This document shows, in pieces, positions 1 through 8,236 of a stretch of DNA of 64,000 nt. The position numbers were made by a program, and so were the translations under genes. The notes beneath the pieces were generated by a model. It worked only from the letters and a program-made list of their open reading frames with translations. It did no database searches and was not told where the DNA came from. This DNA comes from Gammaproteobacteria bacterium (lineage in GTDB: Bacteria > Pseudomonadota > Gammaproteobacteria > Steroidobacterales > Rariloculaceae). Location: the NCBI GenBank assembly GCA_022825505.1, contig JAJDWR010000046.1:1-64000 (forward strand), given 5' to 3'. Numbering within the stretch: position 1 is the stretch's first letter; every line of letters starts with the position of its first letter.

Positions 1-350
1 AGGCGTGAAACTGAAGTTGTGCGGGTGTACACTGTGTGGACATGGGACCTCACCGTCGGCTTAATGTAAGTGATTGAGCTAACTCACATTATCCGACAAA
101 TCGAGGTCCCATTCCATTTGTCGGTGAGAAATCCGGGCTAGCTCCCCACTTACAGATTTTCGCGACTTTCACGGCAATGTCACCGGATTTGCCAATATCG
201 CTACCGCCTACGAAAGCATATGGTGATTGTCGGAGACACACTATGGAGCCGTTCGACGCAATGGACTTGGGCCGTACCTGGCTTTTCGACGGGGAACGCA
301 AGCATGTTTCATAGTTGCTATATTTCATCGCATCGGTTTGGAGAAATTGC
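1..350. other. Left-edge non-coding stretch with nested inverted repeats
   Basis: I see no convincing gene here; the only open frame, on the minus strand, has no recognisable product. The stretch holds a perfect 10-bp inverted repeat (ATGGGACCTC at 42-51 with its complement at 103-112) and a 9-bp one (CCGACAAAT at 93-101 with its complement at 116-124). Between them lies a CRP-like sequence at 75-91. It could be the worn end of a mobile element or the regulatory region of the gene that starts at 351. Neither reading is proven. Confidence 0.4.
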
Positions 351-863
351 ATGCCTGAGTGGTTCAACACTCCCCTGATCATTATCGCGACCATGGCCGT
401 TGGCACTGGTCTCATTAAATTCGGCCAATGGATGGGTAGCGTTAACTCCGATCGGGACGTATTCAAAGAGTTCATGCGGGATATCCGCAATGACATCAAG
501 GAGATCCGTGCGAGCATCACTGGAATTTTCGCACGGCTTCCCGCCAGCCCGATTGCCGGGGAAAGCCCTTATAGGTTGACGGACCTGGGCCGGGCAATGT
601 CCGACTCGCTGGGCGGCCGGGCATGGGCGGAACGAGTGGCGCCCAGCCTGAGCCAACTTGTGAGGGGCCGCGAACCGTATGAAGTCCAGGAAATCTGTTT
701 CGGTTACGTAAGAAATGAGTTCACGCCTACCGACGAACAGGACGCGAGAATCAGAGCTTGCGCCTACGAGAATGCCCTGAGTCGCGATCAGGTACTCGAC
801 GTTTTGGCGGTTGAACTTCGAGACATATTACTGGAAGTTGCCGAACCTGCTACCGCTGCTTAG
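351..863 (+). CDS. Hypothetical membrane-anchored protein
   Basis: Protein of about 170 residues that I do not recognise. It begins MPEWFNTPLIIIATMAV, with one hydrophobic N-terminal segment (about residues 7-25) that looks like a signal anchor. This is followed by a charged, probably coiled-coil stretch (about 30-55) and a mostly helical C-terminal half. I chose the ATG at 351 rather than an in-frame codon at 315 because a GGAG ribosome binding site lies about 8 bases before it. The gene stands alone and converges on a gene on the opposite strand. Its base composition is less GC-rich than most of the window, which fits accessory DNA. The function is unknown. Confidence 0.6.
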   Translation: MPEWFNTPLIIIATMAVGTGLIKFGQWMGSVNSDRDVFKEFMRDIRNDIKEIRASITGIFARLPASPIAGESPYRLTDLGRAMSDSLGGRAWAERVAPSLSQLVRGREPYEVQEICFGYVRNEFTPTDEQDARIRACAYENALSRDQVLDVLAVELRDILLEVAEPATAA

Positions 864-923
864 AAGTCCGCGAAGTTTCCGGAGAGGCGCTACCGCATGG
901 CGGTGTGGACCGGCACTCGATCC

Positions 924-1862
924 CTACCTGAAATTCGCCGTAACCGTCAGGATTCGGTCGCCGATGTAGTAGGTCACATGCTTGGCCGGGCTGTCGGCGT
1001 GTAGATTGGACCACTCCGGGTCCTGGCCGCCGGCGCCCGCCGCGTCGGGGGCGCGGCGTGGGTTGCCCGCGAGCGCGCCGACGCTGATCAGGTCGCCCGG
1101 CTGCAGCGACTGGCCCCGGCGCTCGAGAAAGTCCGCCGCCATCAGTGCCGTGACCAACAGGTGAAGTTCGTCCGTCTGCTGATCCTTGAACGACTGTTCC
1201 GTGCCCGTGTGGTCGGTACCCACGACGCGCATGGTGCGGAGACTCTCCACGATGTTCGGGTCGTCCGCCGTATTCAGGCAGTCTCCGACGACGCCATAGC
1301 GTCCGCCCGCGCTGGTCGCCTGCATGAAATGCGCACTGAGGCCGACGCCCGGCTCGACCTGCTCCCGATTGTTCAGGAAGACGGGCAGCTCAATGAACGC
1401 GCAGACGGCTTCGATGTGTTGCGCCGCTTCCTCGATGGTCGTCGCCTCGTGGATGCGCTCGCTGCCGACCCGCAACAGAAAGTCGGGCTCCAGATTCAGC
1501 GCCTGCCCCTGCACCGGCACTTCGCCGTTGTCCTCGAACAACGCGCCCTCGCCGTGCAGGACGCCGAACAACGGACCGCTCAGACCAAACCTCGGCTGCA
1601 CGCTCGGCAGATGGATGCCGATCTTGTAGGCGGCAACCGGGTGACCGCGGCGCTCAAGTTCCTCATCGTACTGCCGGCCGTACTCCTGCGCGGTCTCAAG
1701 ATCCATCGCGTTCAGGAGTTCGATATAGCAGAGCGTTTCCTCCACCACCCCACTGTTTTCCCAGGCATCGGCAGCATCCCGGGCCCAGTTTTCCATGTCG
1801 CAGTCGGCCAGGGCGATGCCGCTCCAGAGCAGGCAGATCGGCCCGAAAATAATCCGGTACAT
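924..1862 (-). CDS. Exported 2-keto-4-pentenoate hydratase (MhpD/FAH-superfamily)-like protein
   Basis: Protein of 312 residues. From the ATG at 1862 it starts MYRIIFGPICLLWSGIALA, a typical cleavable signal peptide, so it is probably periplasmic. The mature part resembles the 2-keto-4-pentenoate hydratase / fumarylacetoacetase fold (for example YKIGIHLPSVQPRFG, GEGALF, LEPDFLLRVGSE and a C-terminal GDLISVGAL). Family members act on 2-keto acids in aromatic meta-cleavage pathways and are normally cytoplasmic, so export is unusual. No other aromatic-degradation gene is near. It lies 8 bp downstream of the DUF192 gene on the same strand, suggesting co-transcription. The family assignment is fairly firm; the substrate is unknown. 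Confidence 0.7.
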   Translation of the reverse strand: MYRIIFGPICLLWSGIALADCDMENWARDAADAWENSGVVEETLCYIELLNAMDLETAQEYGRQYDEELERRGHPVAAYKIGIHLPSVQPRFGLSGPLFGVLHGEGALFEDNGEVPVQGQALNLEPDFLLRVGSERIHEATTIEEAAQHIEAVCAFIELPVFLNNREQVEPGVGLSAHFMQATSAGGRYGVVGDCLNTADDPNIVESLRTMRVVGTDHTGTEQSFKDQQTDELHLLVTALMAADFLERRGQSLQPGDLISVGALAGNPRRAPDAAGAGGQDPEWSNLHADSPAKHVTYYIGDRILTVTANFR

Positions 1863-1870
1863 TGTTTGTC

Positions 1871-2374
1871 CTATAGTGATCCGAAGAATGGATGCCTTAC
1901 CAGGTCTCCCGGCTGTATCCCCAGTCGCGCCGCCAGCCCGCCATTGATCTCGAGAACGCCCAGCGCCGGTTGCATCGAACTGATGGAGTCGAGCGAGCCC
2001 GGGACGGTGTTCTCTGCGATGTGTATGACGACGCCGGCGCTGTCCATGAACACCATGTCCAGCGGGATCAGCGTGTTCTTCATCCACATGGAGATCATCC
2101 GCTCGCTGGGGTGGATGAACAGCATGCCCACGTCATCGGGCATCTCGCGCACGAACATCAGTCCCCGGGCCTGGGCGTTTCGCTCGGAGGCGATGAAGAT
2201 CCCGAAGTGCTCGCAGGTGTCGGCAGCGGTGTCGATGATGAGCGAGGACTGGGGAAAGTCCTGCACCAGCGGCCGGCCCTGGGCGGAGACGGTGTCGAGC
2301 GTCTGCGCCTGAATCGACGCGGCCAGCAGCCAGACGCCGCCGATCGCCAACAGCTGCCGAATATGGATCGTCAT
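1871..2374 (-). CDS. DUF192 family exported protein
   Basis: Protein of 167 residues with an N-terminal signal peptide (MTIHIRQLLAIGGVWLLAAS). The DUF192 core follows: FGIFIASERNAQARGLMFVRE, then PSERMISMWMKNTLIPLDMV, and a C-terminal VLEINGGLAARLGIQPGDLV. The family's 'M-W-M-x-N-T-x-x-x-L-D-M-x-F' block is intact. Its biochemical function is not established. The start at 2374 is supported by a GGAGGG ribosome binding site about 8 bases upstream; an in-frame extension to 2467 reads into the neighbouring gene's end and is not plausible. The gene sits between two other exported-protein genes on the minus strand. Confidence 0.85.
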   Translation of the reverse strand: MTIHIRQLLAIGGVWLLAASIQAQTLDTVSAQGRPLVQDFPQSSLIIDTAADTCEHFGIFIASERNAQARGLMFVREMPDDVGMLFIHPSERMISMWMKNTLIPLDMVFMDSAGVVIHIAENTVPGSLDSISSMQPALGVLEINGGLAARLGIQPGDLVRHPFFGSL

Positions 2375-2407
2375 GACACAGGCCCTCCAGGGATCGGCCG
2401 ACACGGT

Positions 2408-2455
2408 GCAATCACTCGGGTTCCGAATCGTAGCCCATTCCGTGCGAGCCGACAT
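2408..2455. repeat. Direct repeat copy A (3' end of the metallo-hydrolase gene)
   Basis: This 48-base segment covers the last codons and stop of the metallo-beta-lactamase-fold gene, encoding the SHGMGYDSEPE tail. It matches 3981-4028 at 44 of 48 positions in the same orientation, including the in-frame stop codon. Confidence 0.85.
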
Positions 2456-3899
2456 GCCGTTCGACATTCAGGCCGTGGTAGCGGACGGCGGCGAACAGCG
2501 CATTCATCGACAGGGGAAATTGCAGTTCCCGCCCGGGCGAATAGAGATCCGAGTTGAAGAACAGCCTGGTGTCGGGCACGTAGACGCCGACCATCCCGTC
2601 GGAATGGGGATTGGGTATGTCGTATACGCCGATGGCGCGGCCGATGCGGTCGAGTTCGGCGTGGCCGTCCACCGCGACGGCACTCAGGCCGCTGAAGCCT
2701 GCCCGTGCCAGGGCCTCTTCGTAGAACCACATGCTGTCCTCGTGGGCGACCAGCGTTGCGCCGGCTTCGACAAAGCTCCGGAAACCGCCGGAGTGGTCGA
2801 GGTGGTGATGGGTCATGACGATGTACCGCACCGGCTGGTCCGGCCAGCGTTCCTCCAGTAGCCGGAGCAGGGTGTCCGAGCGTTGCGGATACCAGGGCGC
2901 ATCGGCCACGACGATGCCGTCGGGACCGACGACCACCAGCCCGTGGTGGCTTCCGCCGACGACCTGGTAGATGTCGGGACCGACTTCGAGCAGCTCGACA
3001 TTGTCGAATTGCGGGGTGTCGGCCGGCCCGCCGAGGCCGGCGCGGGCGAGCAGCAGGTGCGACATGCTCCATCCCCAGTCGCGGTGCGCGGCATCCCCCG
3101 GTTCGAGGTCGTCGGCTACCGTGAGCACGCTGTCCGCGTCGGCGGGGTTCACCTCGATGGCCGACCGCATCTCCCGGCGCAGCAGTCCGCCGTTGAGAAA
3201 CTGTTCGACCTTGAACGGGAAAGGCACGCCGGAGACTTCCCGCCAGTCGGAGAAGACCACGCGGTTAGGTCCTTCGCCGAAGGTGGGGTCCTGTTCCATG
3301 GTGGTGACTTCGCTCGGCAGGCCTGTGGCGGGGTCGATGATCAGGGTCCATTCCGTGTCATGAGCGGATAGAGCGATCCGGTGCCGGACGTTTCCGCCGC
3401 TTGCGAACTCTACGGGTGGGAGCGATGCGTCCGAGTGCGCCGCCAGGATGAGCGGATTGGTGAGCCACAGGTCCTTGAAGTTGGCGCCGATGCGCGCCGC
3501 GGACAGCGGTGTCGGGCCGTCCAGTGCGGCGCGGAAGTTGTCCTGCCCATCCTTGATGCCGGTCATCTCGCCGTACGTCATGGAATAGGCGAATCCGGTC
3601 ACGACCGGGAAGACGGTATCGAGTTGCCATTCCTCCCGCGCCAGCCACCCGCCGGGATTCCACGTCACCGTGACGTCGTAGTCGGCGGTGTGCTTGGGCG
3701 CCCCGCCGGGGGTGAGGCTTTGCCGCGGCACAAAGCGCTGCCCCGAGGCCGTGATCCGCACGGTCTCGACCGTTTCCGCGAGGCTCGGGTCGAGGGGCGC
3801 CTGCGCGACGGCCGCGTGGCCGAACAACGGTGCAATCGCGACAACGGTGGCACGCAAGGCTCCCCGGCGAAATTGGATGGGTCCCTTTCCACTTGGCAT
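2412..3899 (-). CDS. Exported metallo-beta-lactamase-fold hydrolase
   Basis: Protein of 495 residues. The start at 3899 gives an arginine-containing signal peptide ending near VAQA, with a GAGGGAG ribosome binding site about 12 bases upstream. The N-terminal half is a beta-rich domain of unknown role that resembles outer-membrane lipoprotein-sorting-type folds. The C-terminal half (from about residue 300) is a metallo-beta-lactamase fold with the zinc-binding motif THHHLDH near residue 362. Later metal-ligand candidates are the His in VAHEDS and the His in NPHSDGM. Such exported proteins are often annotated as SoxH-like or Zn-dependent hydrolases, but the substrate cannot be read from sequence. 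The last 14 or so codons are repeated, diverged, 1.5 kb upstream. Confidence 0.8.
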   Translation of the reverse strand: MPSGKGPIQFRRGALRATVVAIAPLFGHAAVAQAPLDPSLAETVETVRITASGQRFVPRQSLTPGGAPKHTADYDVTVTWNPGGWLAREEWQLDTVFPVVTGFAYSMTYGEMTGIKDGQDNFRAALDGPTPLSAARIGANFKDLWLTNPLILAAHSDASLPPVEFASGGNVRHRIALSAHDTEWTLIIDPATGLPSEVTTMEQDPTFGEGPNRVVFSDWREVSGVPFPFKVEQFLNGGLLRREMRSAIEVNPADADSVLTVADDLEPGDAAHRDWGWSMSHLLLARAGLGGPADTPQFDNVELLEVGPDIYQVVGGSHHGLVVVGPDGIVVADAPWYPQRSDTLLRLLEERWPDQPVRYIVMTHHHLDHSGGFRSFVEAGATLVAHEDSMWFYEEALARAGFSGLSAVAVDGHAELDRIGRAIGVYDIPNPHSDGMVGVYVPDTRLFFNSDLYSPGRELQFPLSMNALFAAVRYHGLNVERHVGSHGMGYDSEPE

Positions 3900-3980
3900 T
3901 TTTGCAGATACTCCCTCAAAACAATTGATGACTGGCAACTTGATCAGTAGCACGCTGGGTAGCGGTTGTGAGCGCCAGGC

Positions 3981-4028
3981 GCAATCAATCGGGTCCCGAA
4001 TCGTAGCCCATTCCATGCGCGCCGACAT
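3981..4028 (-). pseudogene. Residual 3' end of a second metallo-hydrolase copy (direct repeat copy B)
   Basis: On the minus strand this segment encodes FDVGAHGMGYDSGPD and a stop, nearly identical to the C-terminus of the intact gene ending at 2412. The remainder of the second copy is missing; just beyond it lies the operator of the Phd/PIN toxin-antitoxin pair. This suggests that a tandem duplication of the hydrolase was mostly lost, perhaps when the toxin-antitoxin cassette arrived. A short recombination-generated repeat would be the alternative. Confidence 0.6.
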
Positions 4029-4060
4029 CGAAAAGTGCGGGATTGGGTATTTTAAGGCAA

Positions 4061-4085
4061 AAGTGTACACTTTGAAGTGTACACT
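4061..4085 (+). promoter_or_regulatory. Two-palindrome operator of the toxin-antitoxin pair
   Basis: The sequence holds AAGTGTACACTT (4061-4072) and AAGTGTACACT (4075-4085), two copies of the perfect palindrome AGTGTACACT with centres 14 bp apart. They lie directly before the antitoxin gene. Phd/YefM antitoxins bind paired palindromes over their own promoters, so this is very probably the autoregulatory operator. The exact promoter boxes are not clear. Confidence 0.75.
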
Positions 4086-4090
4086 CCACT

Positions 4091-4351
4091 ATGGAACTCG
4101 CGATGGAAATTACTGCAAAGAGCTTGAGAAACCGCATAGGGGAGGTGCTCGCATGCGTAGAGCGAGGCGATTCGGTCACCATCACTTACCGCGGCAAACC
4201 GAGGGCACGGTTGGTGGGAATCGACGACCCCGGTAAGGGCGAAGCGAAACCCGAAGATCACAGTGCCTTCGGAATGTGGAAGGATCGGGAAGACATGGTC
4301 GATGTGGGCGAATACGTCCGTAACTTGCGAAAACCACGTCATGCTGGCTGA
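4091..4351 (+). CDS. Phd/YefM-family antitoxin
   Basis: Protein of 86 residues. The core MEITAKSLRNRIGEVLACVERGD followed by VTITYRGKPRARLVGI is the standard Phd/YefM DNA-binding fold. The acidic/charged C-terminal tail (about residues 50-86) is where such antitoxins wrap the toxin. Two starts are possible, ATG at 4091 or ATG at 4103; the second fits the family's usual N-terminus, but neither has a strong ribosome binding site. The stop codon overlaps the toxin start by 11 bp, which implies translational coupling. Expected roles are neutralising the downstream PIN ribonuclease and repressing the operon through the paired palindromes upstream. Confidence 0.88.
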   Translation: MELAMEITAKSLRNRIGEVLACVERGDSVTITYRGKPRARLVGIDDPGKGEAKPEDHSAFGMWKDREDMVDVGEYVRNLRKPRHAG

Positions 4352-4718
4352 CACGGACATCCTGATCTGGTTTCTTCGGGGAAGCGCTTCGGCACGAGTG
4401 ACGCTCGAGGAGTGTGCGCCCGTTCAGCTGTCGGCGGTCACCTACATGGAACTCGCTCAAGGAGCGCGAAACCAGAGCGAGCTCAGGCTATTGCGGCAGA
4501 CCATCGGGGAAAGCGGTTGGCGAATCGAACCCGTAACCGAATCCATGAGCTTTCGGGCCATCGCCTTGATCGAAGGTCACGCCTTGTCACACGGACTACG
4601 ATTGGCAGATGCGCTGATTGCCGCCACCTCCATCGAGCTGGGGCTGACGCTGATTACAGCCAATGACCGCCATTATCGTTTTCTGCCTGGTATTTCGCTA
4701 AGGCGATTTCGGCCCTGA
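4341..4718 (+). CDS. PIN-domain (VapC-like) toxin ribonuclease
   Basis: Protein of 125 residues. It begins MLADTDILIWFLRG, containing the first catalytic acid (D4, with D6 nearby) of PIN nucleases. The further conserved acids are E37 in TYMELAQGA, D-A-L-I in GLRLADALIAATS near residue 90, and TANDRHYRFL near 110. PIN toxins cleave RNA in a metal-dependent way, commonly tRNA or rRNA. The ATG at 4341 overlaps the antitoxin gene by 11 bp. Catalytic residues appear intact, so the toxin is probably active. An alternative start 78 bp upstream would lie wholly within the antitoxin gene and is not supported. Confidence 0.88.
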   Translation: MLADTDILIWFLRGSASARVTLEECAPVQLSAVTYMELAQGARNQSELRLLRQTIGESGWRIEPVTESMSFRAIALIEGHALSHGLRLADALIAATSIELGLTLITANDRHYRFLPGISLRRFRP

Positions 4719-4824
4719 CGCGATCGGAGTAGAGTTACCGGGATGCGTCGGGCAGGCTGTCCCGGGATTTGGACTGCAAGTCCCTGAAAGGTAAGATTTC
4801 CCGCCTTGAGCAACGGTTGCGCCG

Positions 4825-5798
<974 letters not shown>

Positions 5799-5799
<1 letters not shown>

Positions 5800-6725
5800 T
5801 GAATGCGGCCGGTGCAGCACGATCGACGTCCTCGCCCGCCCGCATCGAACTGGCCGAACTCATTCGCCTGAGGCCGGCAGGCGAGTCCCTGAAGATCGGG
5901 GCGTTGCGGGTGCGGGCCCTCGATGCCGGAGGCCACCTGTCAAGGCTCAAGGGCCGGGGCGTGGAGTTCGACGAGTCGCGGCCGTACCAGCCCGGCGACG
6001 ATCTGCGGACCATGGACTGGAAGGTGACGGCACGCACCGGCAAGCCTCATACCAAGGTGTTCCGGGAAGAGCGGGACCGCCCGGTCATCCTCTGGCTCGA
6101 TCTGCGCAGGCCCATGCTGTTCGCCACCCGGGGGGTCTTCAAGGCCGTGCGCGCCGCGCAGACGGCCGCGCTGGTGGCGTGGAGCGCCGTGGCCAACGGC
6201 GATCGCCTGGGCGGGCTGATCTTTTCCGACCGTGAGCATGTGGAACTCCGGCCGCGCCTGGGGCGCCGCGCCGCGTTGCGCGTGTTGCGGGTGATCAGCG
6301 ACACGGCGTTCTGGGATGCTCCGCATGCCGCCGCCGCGGACCAGCCGCATACCCTGGAGCGCCTGACCCGGGTCGCCCGCCCGGGGAGCCAGATCTTCCT
6401 GCTCAGCGATTTCCGCGCGCTGGACCATTCATTCGAACGCCACCTTCGCCAGGTGGCGCGCCACAGTGACGTTTCGCTGGTGCACTTCTTCGATCCGGTG
6501 GAGCGCAGTCTGCCGCCCCCGGGGCGCTACCGCGTGCTCGCCGGCAACCGTTCGGTCGCCATCGACACCGGCGCCGCCGCGGAACGCCGCGCCTACCGGG
6601 ACCGGTTCCTGGAACGGCGTGCGAGGCTTGCGAAACTGGCGCGCTTCCCCGGTGTCCAACTCCTGGAATGCGGTACCGACATGGACCCGCAGAAGGTCTT
6701 GAGCGCACGTTTCGCAGGCAGATGA
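5799..6725 (+). CDS. DUF58 domain-containing protein (Bat operon)
   Basis: Protein of 308 residues. The DUF58 signature is clear: GRGVEFDESRPYQPGDDLRTMDWKVTARTG followed by KVFREERDRPV, a stretch typical of VWA-like proteins that accompany MoxR. The start codon overlaps the moxR stop and its own stop overlaps the next start (ATGA), so it is embedded in a tightly coupled operon. DUF58 proteins are thought to be MoxR clients or adaptors linking it to membrane VWA proteins, but no enzymatic activity is known. It lacks membrane segments, so it is probably cytoplasmic. Confidence 0.88.
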
Positions 6726-7210
6726 ATCCGGCACTGGACCCGACACAGCTCCCGTTGCGGGATATCCACCTTCCCGAGGCCGTCGGCTGGTGGCCTCCCG
6801 CCTTCGGTTGGTGGATACTCGTGGGGGCAGTGCTCCTGGGCGCGGTGGTCTGGGCGCTCCGTTATCGCGCCGGCTGGCGCCACCGGGCGGCCTCGGTAGA
6901 ATTGCAGGCTGCGCTGGCGACGTTGCAGCGTGGCGGGGATCCCGTGCTCTGCGCACAACGCTTTTCCACGACGCTGAGGCGATTCGCCATGACGACGAGC
7001 GAACAGCCCGACCGCGTGGCTGGCCTGACCGGTGAACCGTGGCTCGCCTGGCTGGACAGCCGCTGGGAGCGCGAGGCGTTCTCGCAGGGCGCCGGACGGG
7101 GCCTGTTGTCGGCCCCCTGGGTCGGCGCCGGGCGCCTGGACCGCGAGCACTGTCTTGAGCTGGGCCGCCTTTGCCAGGCCTGGATCAAGGCGCAGAAGAA
7201 GAGGGTTTAG
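6722..7210 (+). CDS. DUF4381 domain-containing membrane protein (Bat operon)
   Basis: Protein of 162 residues with an N-terminal LRDIHLPEAVGWWPPAFGWW motif leading into one transmembrane helix (about residues 28-46). A cytoplasmic helical domain follows. The LRDIHLP-x-x-x-x-x-WWPPA-x-GW block is characteristic of DUF4381 proteins, which occur almost only between DUF58 and VWA genes of Bat operons. The ATG overlaps the preceding stop (ATGA). Its likely role is a membrane scaffold for the VWA proteins; this is inferred from context only. Confidence 0.85.
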   Translation: MNPALDPTQLPLRDIHLPEAVGWWPPAFGWWILVGAVLLGAVVWALRYRAGWRHRAASVELQAALATLQRGGDPVLCAQRFSTTLRRFAMTTSEQPDRVAGLTGEPWLAWLDSRWEREAFSQGAGRGLLSAPWVGAGRLDREHCLELGRLCQAWIKAQKKRV

Positions 7211-7213
7211 AAA

Positions 7214-8236
7214 ATGTGGCAACTGGCCTGGTGGTGGATGTTGCTGGCACTGCCGCTGCCGTGGCTGGTGCGCCGCTGGTCGACGCCGGACCCTGTCGAC
7301 CGTGACGCCGCGCTAAGGGTTCCGGACCTTGAGGAGTTCGCCGGCCTCAGCGGTGCGGGCGGCACGAAAAGCGGATCCACGGGCCGGTTGCTCCTGCTGT
7401 GGGGCATCTGGGCGCTGGTGGTTCTGGCGGCGGCGCGGCCCCAGTACGTGGGCGAGGCGACGGCCTTACCCGCAACCGGCCGGGATCTCCTCCTTGCCGT
7501 GGACCTCTCCGGCAGCATGGAGGAGCAGGACTTCCAGCTCAACGGCGAGTGGGTGGACCGGCTCACCGCCACAAAGGCCGTGGCGCGCGACTTCATCGAC
7601 CGCCGGGTGGGGGACCGCATCGGCCTGATCCTGTTCGGGCGGGAGACCTATCTCCAGGCGCCCCTCACCTTCGACCGCCAGACCGTGCAGACGTTGCTGG
7701 ACGAGGCAGTGATCGGGCTCGCGGGCAAGGAGACGGCCATCGGCGACGCCATCGGGCTGGGCATCAAGACCCTGACCGATGCCGGCATCGACGAGAACCG
7801 CCGGGTGTTCATCATGCTGACCGACGGCGCCAACACCGCCGGGGCCGTTGACCCGCTCAAGGCAGCGGACCTGGCCCGGGAGCGGAGCATGGTGATCTAC
7901 GCCATCGGCATCGGCGCCGACGCGCTGATGGTCCGCTCGCTGTTCGGCGTGCGGCAGATCAATCCCTCCGCGGACTTGGACGAGGAAACGCTGACCACCA
8001 TTGCGGCGGGTACGGGGGGCCGCTATTTCCGGGCACGGAATACAGAGGAATTCGAGCAGATCTACGCGCTGCTGGACGAACTGGAGCCGGCGGCCAGCGA
8101 CGAGACAGGATTCCGGCCCGTGAACGAACACTTCTACTGGCCGTTGGGCGCGGCGCTTGCGCTGAGCCTGGTATGGGCGGCCGCGGCGCTGCGCAGGAGC
8201 GCCCGCGAGGTCGTCCTGGAGGCGGCCGATGGCTGA
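7214..8236 (+). CDS. VWA domain-containing membrane protein, BatA-like
   Basis: Protein of 340 residues. It has two N-terminal membrane segments (about 4-18 and 58-75), then a von Willebrand A domain with an intact MIDAS metal site (AVDLSGSMEEQDF, TDGANTAG) and a C-terminal transmembrane helix near 305-322. This layout matches BatA of aerotolerance operons. An AGAGGG ribosome binding site lies about 9 bases before the ATG. The gene overlaps the next VWA gene by 8 bp. The VWA domain probably faces the periplasm and binds partners in a metal-dependent manner, with MoxR acting on it or its assembly. Confidence 0.9.
   Translation: MWQLAWWWMLLALPLPWLVRRWSTPDPVDRDAALRVPDLEEFAGLSGAGGTKSGSTGRLLLLWGIWALVVLAAARPQYVGEATALPATGRDLLLAVDLSGSMEEQDFQLNGEWVDRLTATKAVARDFIDRRVGDRIGLILFGRETYLQAPLTFDRQTVQTLLDEAVIGLAGKETAIGDAIGLGIKTLTDAGIDENRRVFIMLTDGANTAGAVDPLKAADLARERSMVIYAIGIGADALMVRSLFGVRQINPSADLDEETLTTIAAGTGGRYFRARNTEEFEQIYALLDELEPAASDETGFRPVNEHFYWPLGAALALSLVWAAAALRRSAREVVLEAADG

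Noticed and set aside
25-32. GTGTACAC at the left edge as another toxin-antitoxin operator
   Set aside because: It is a single 8-base palindrome without a partner site or an adjacent antitoxin gene, so chance is the simplest explanation.
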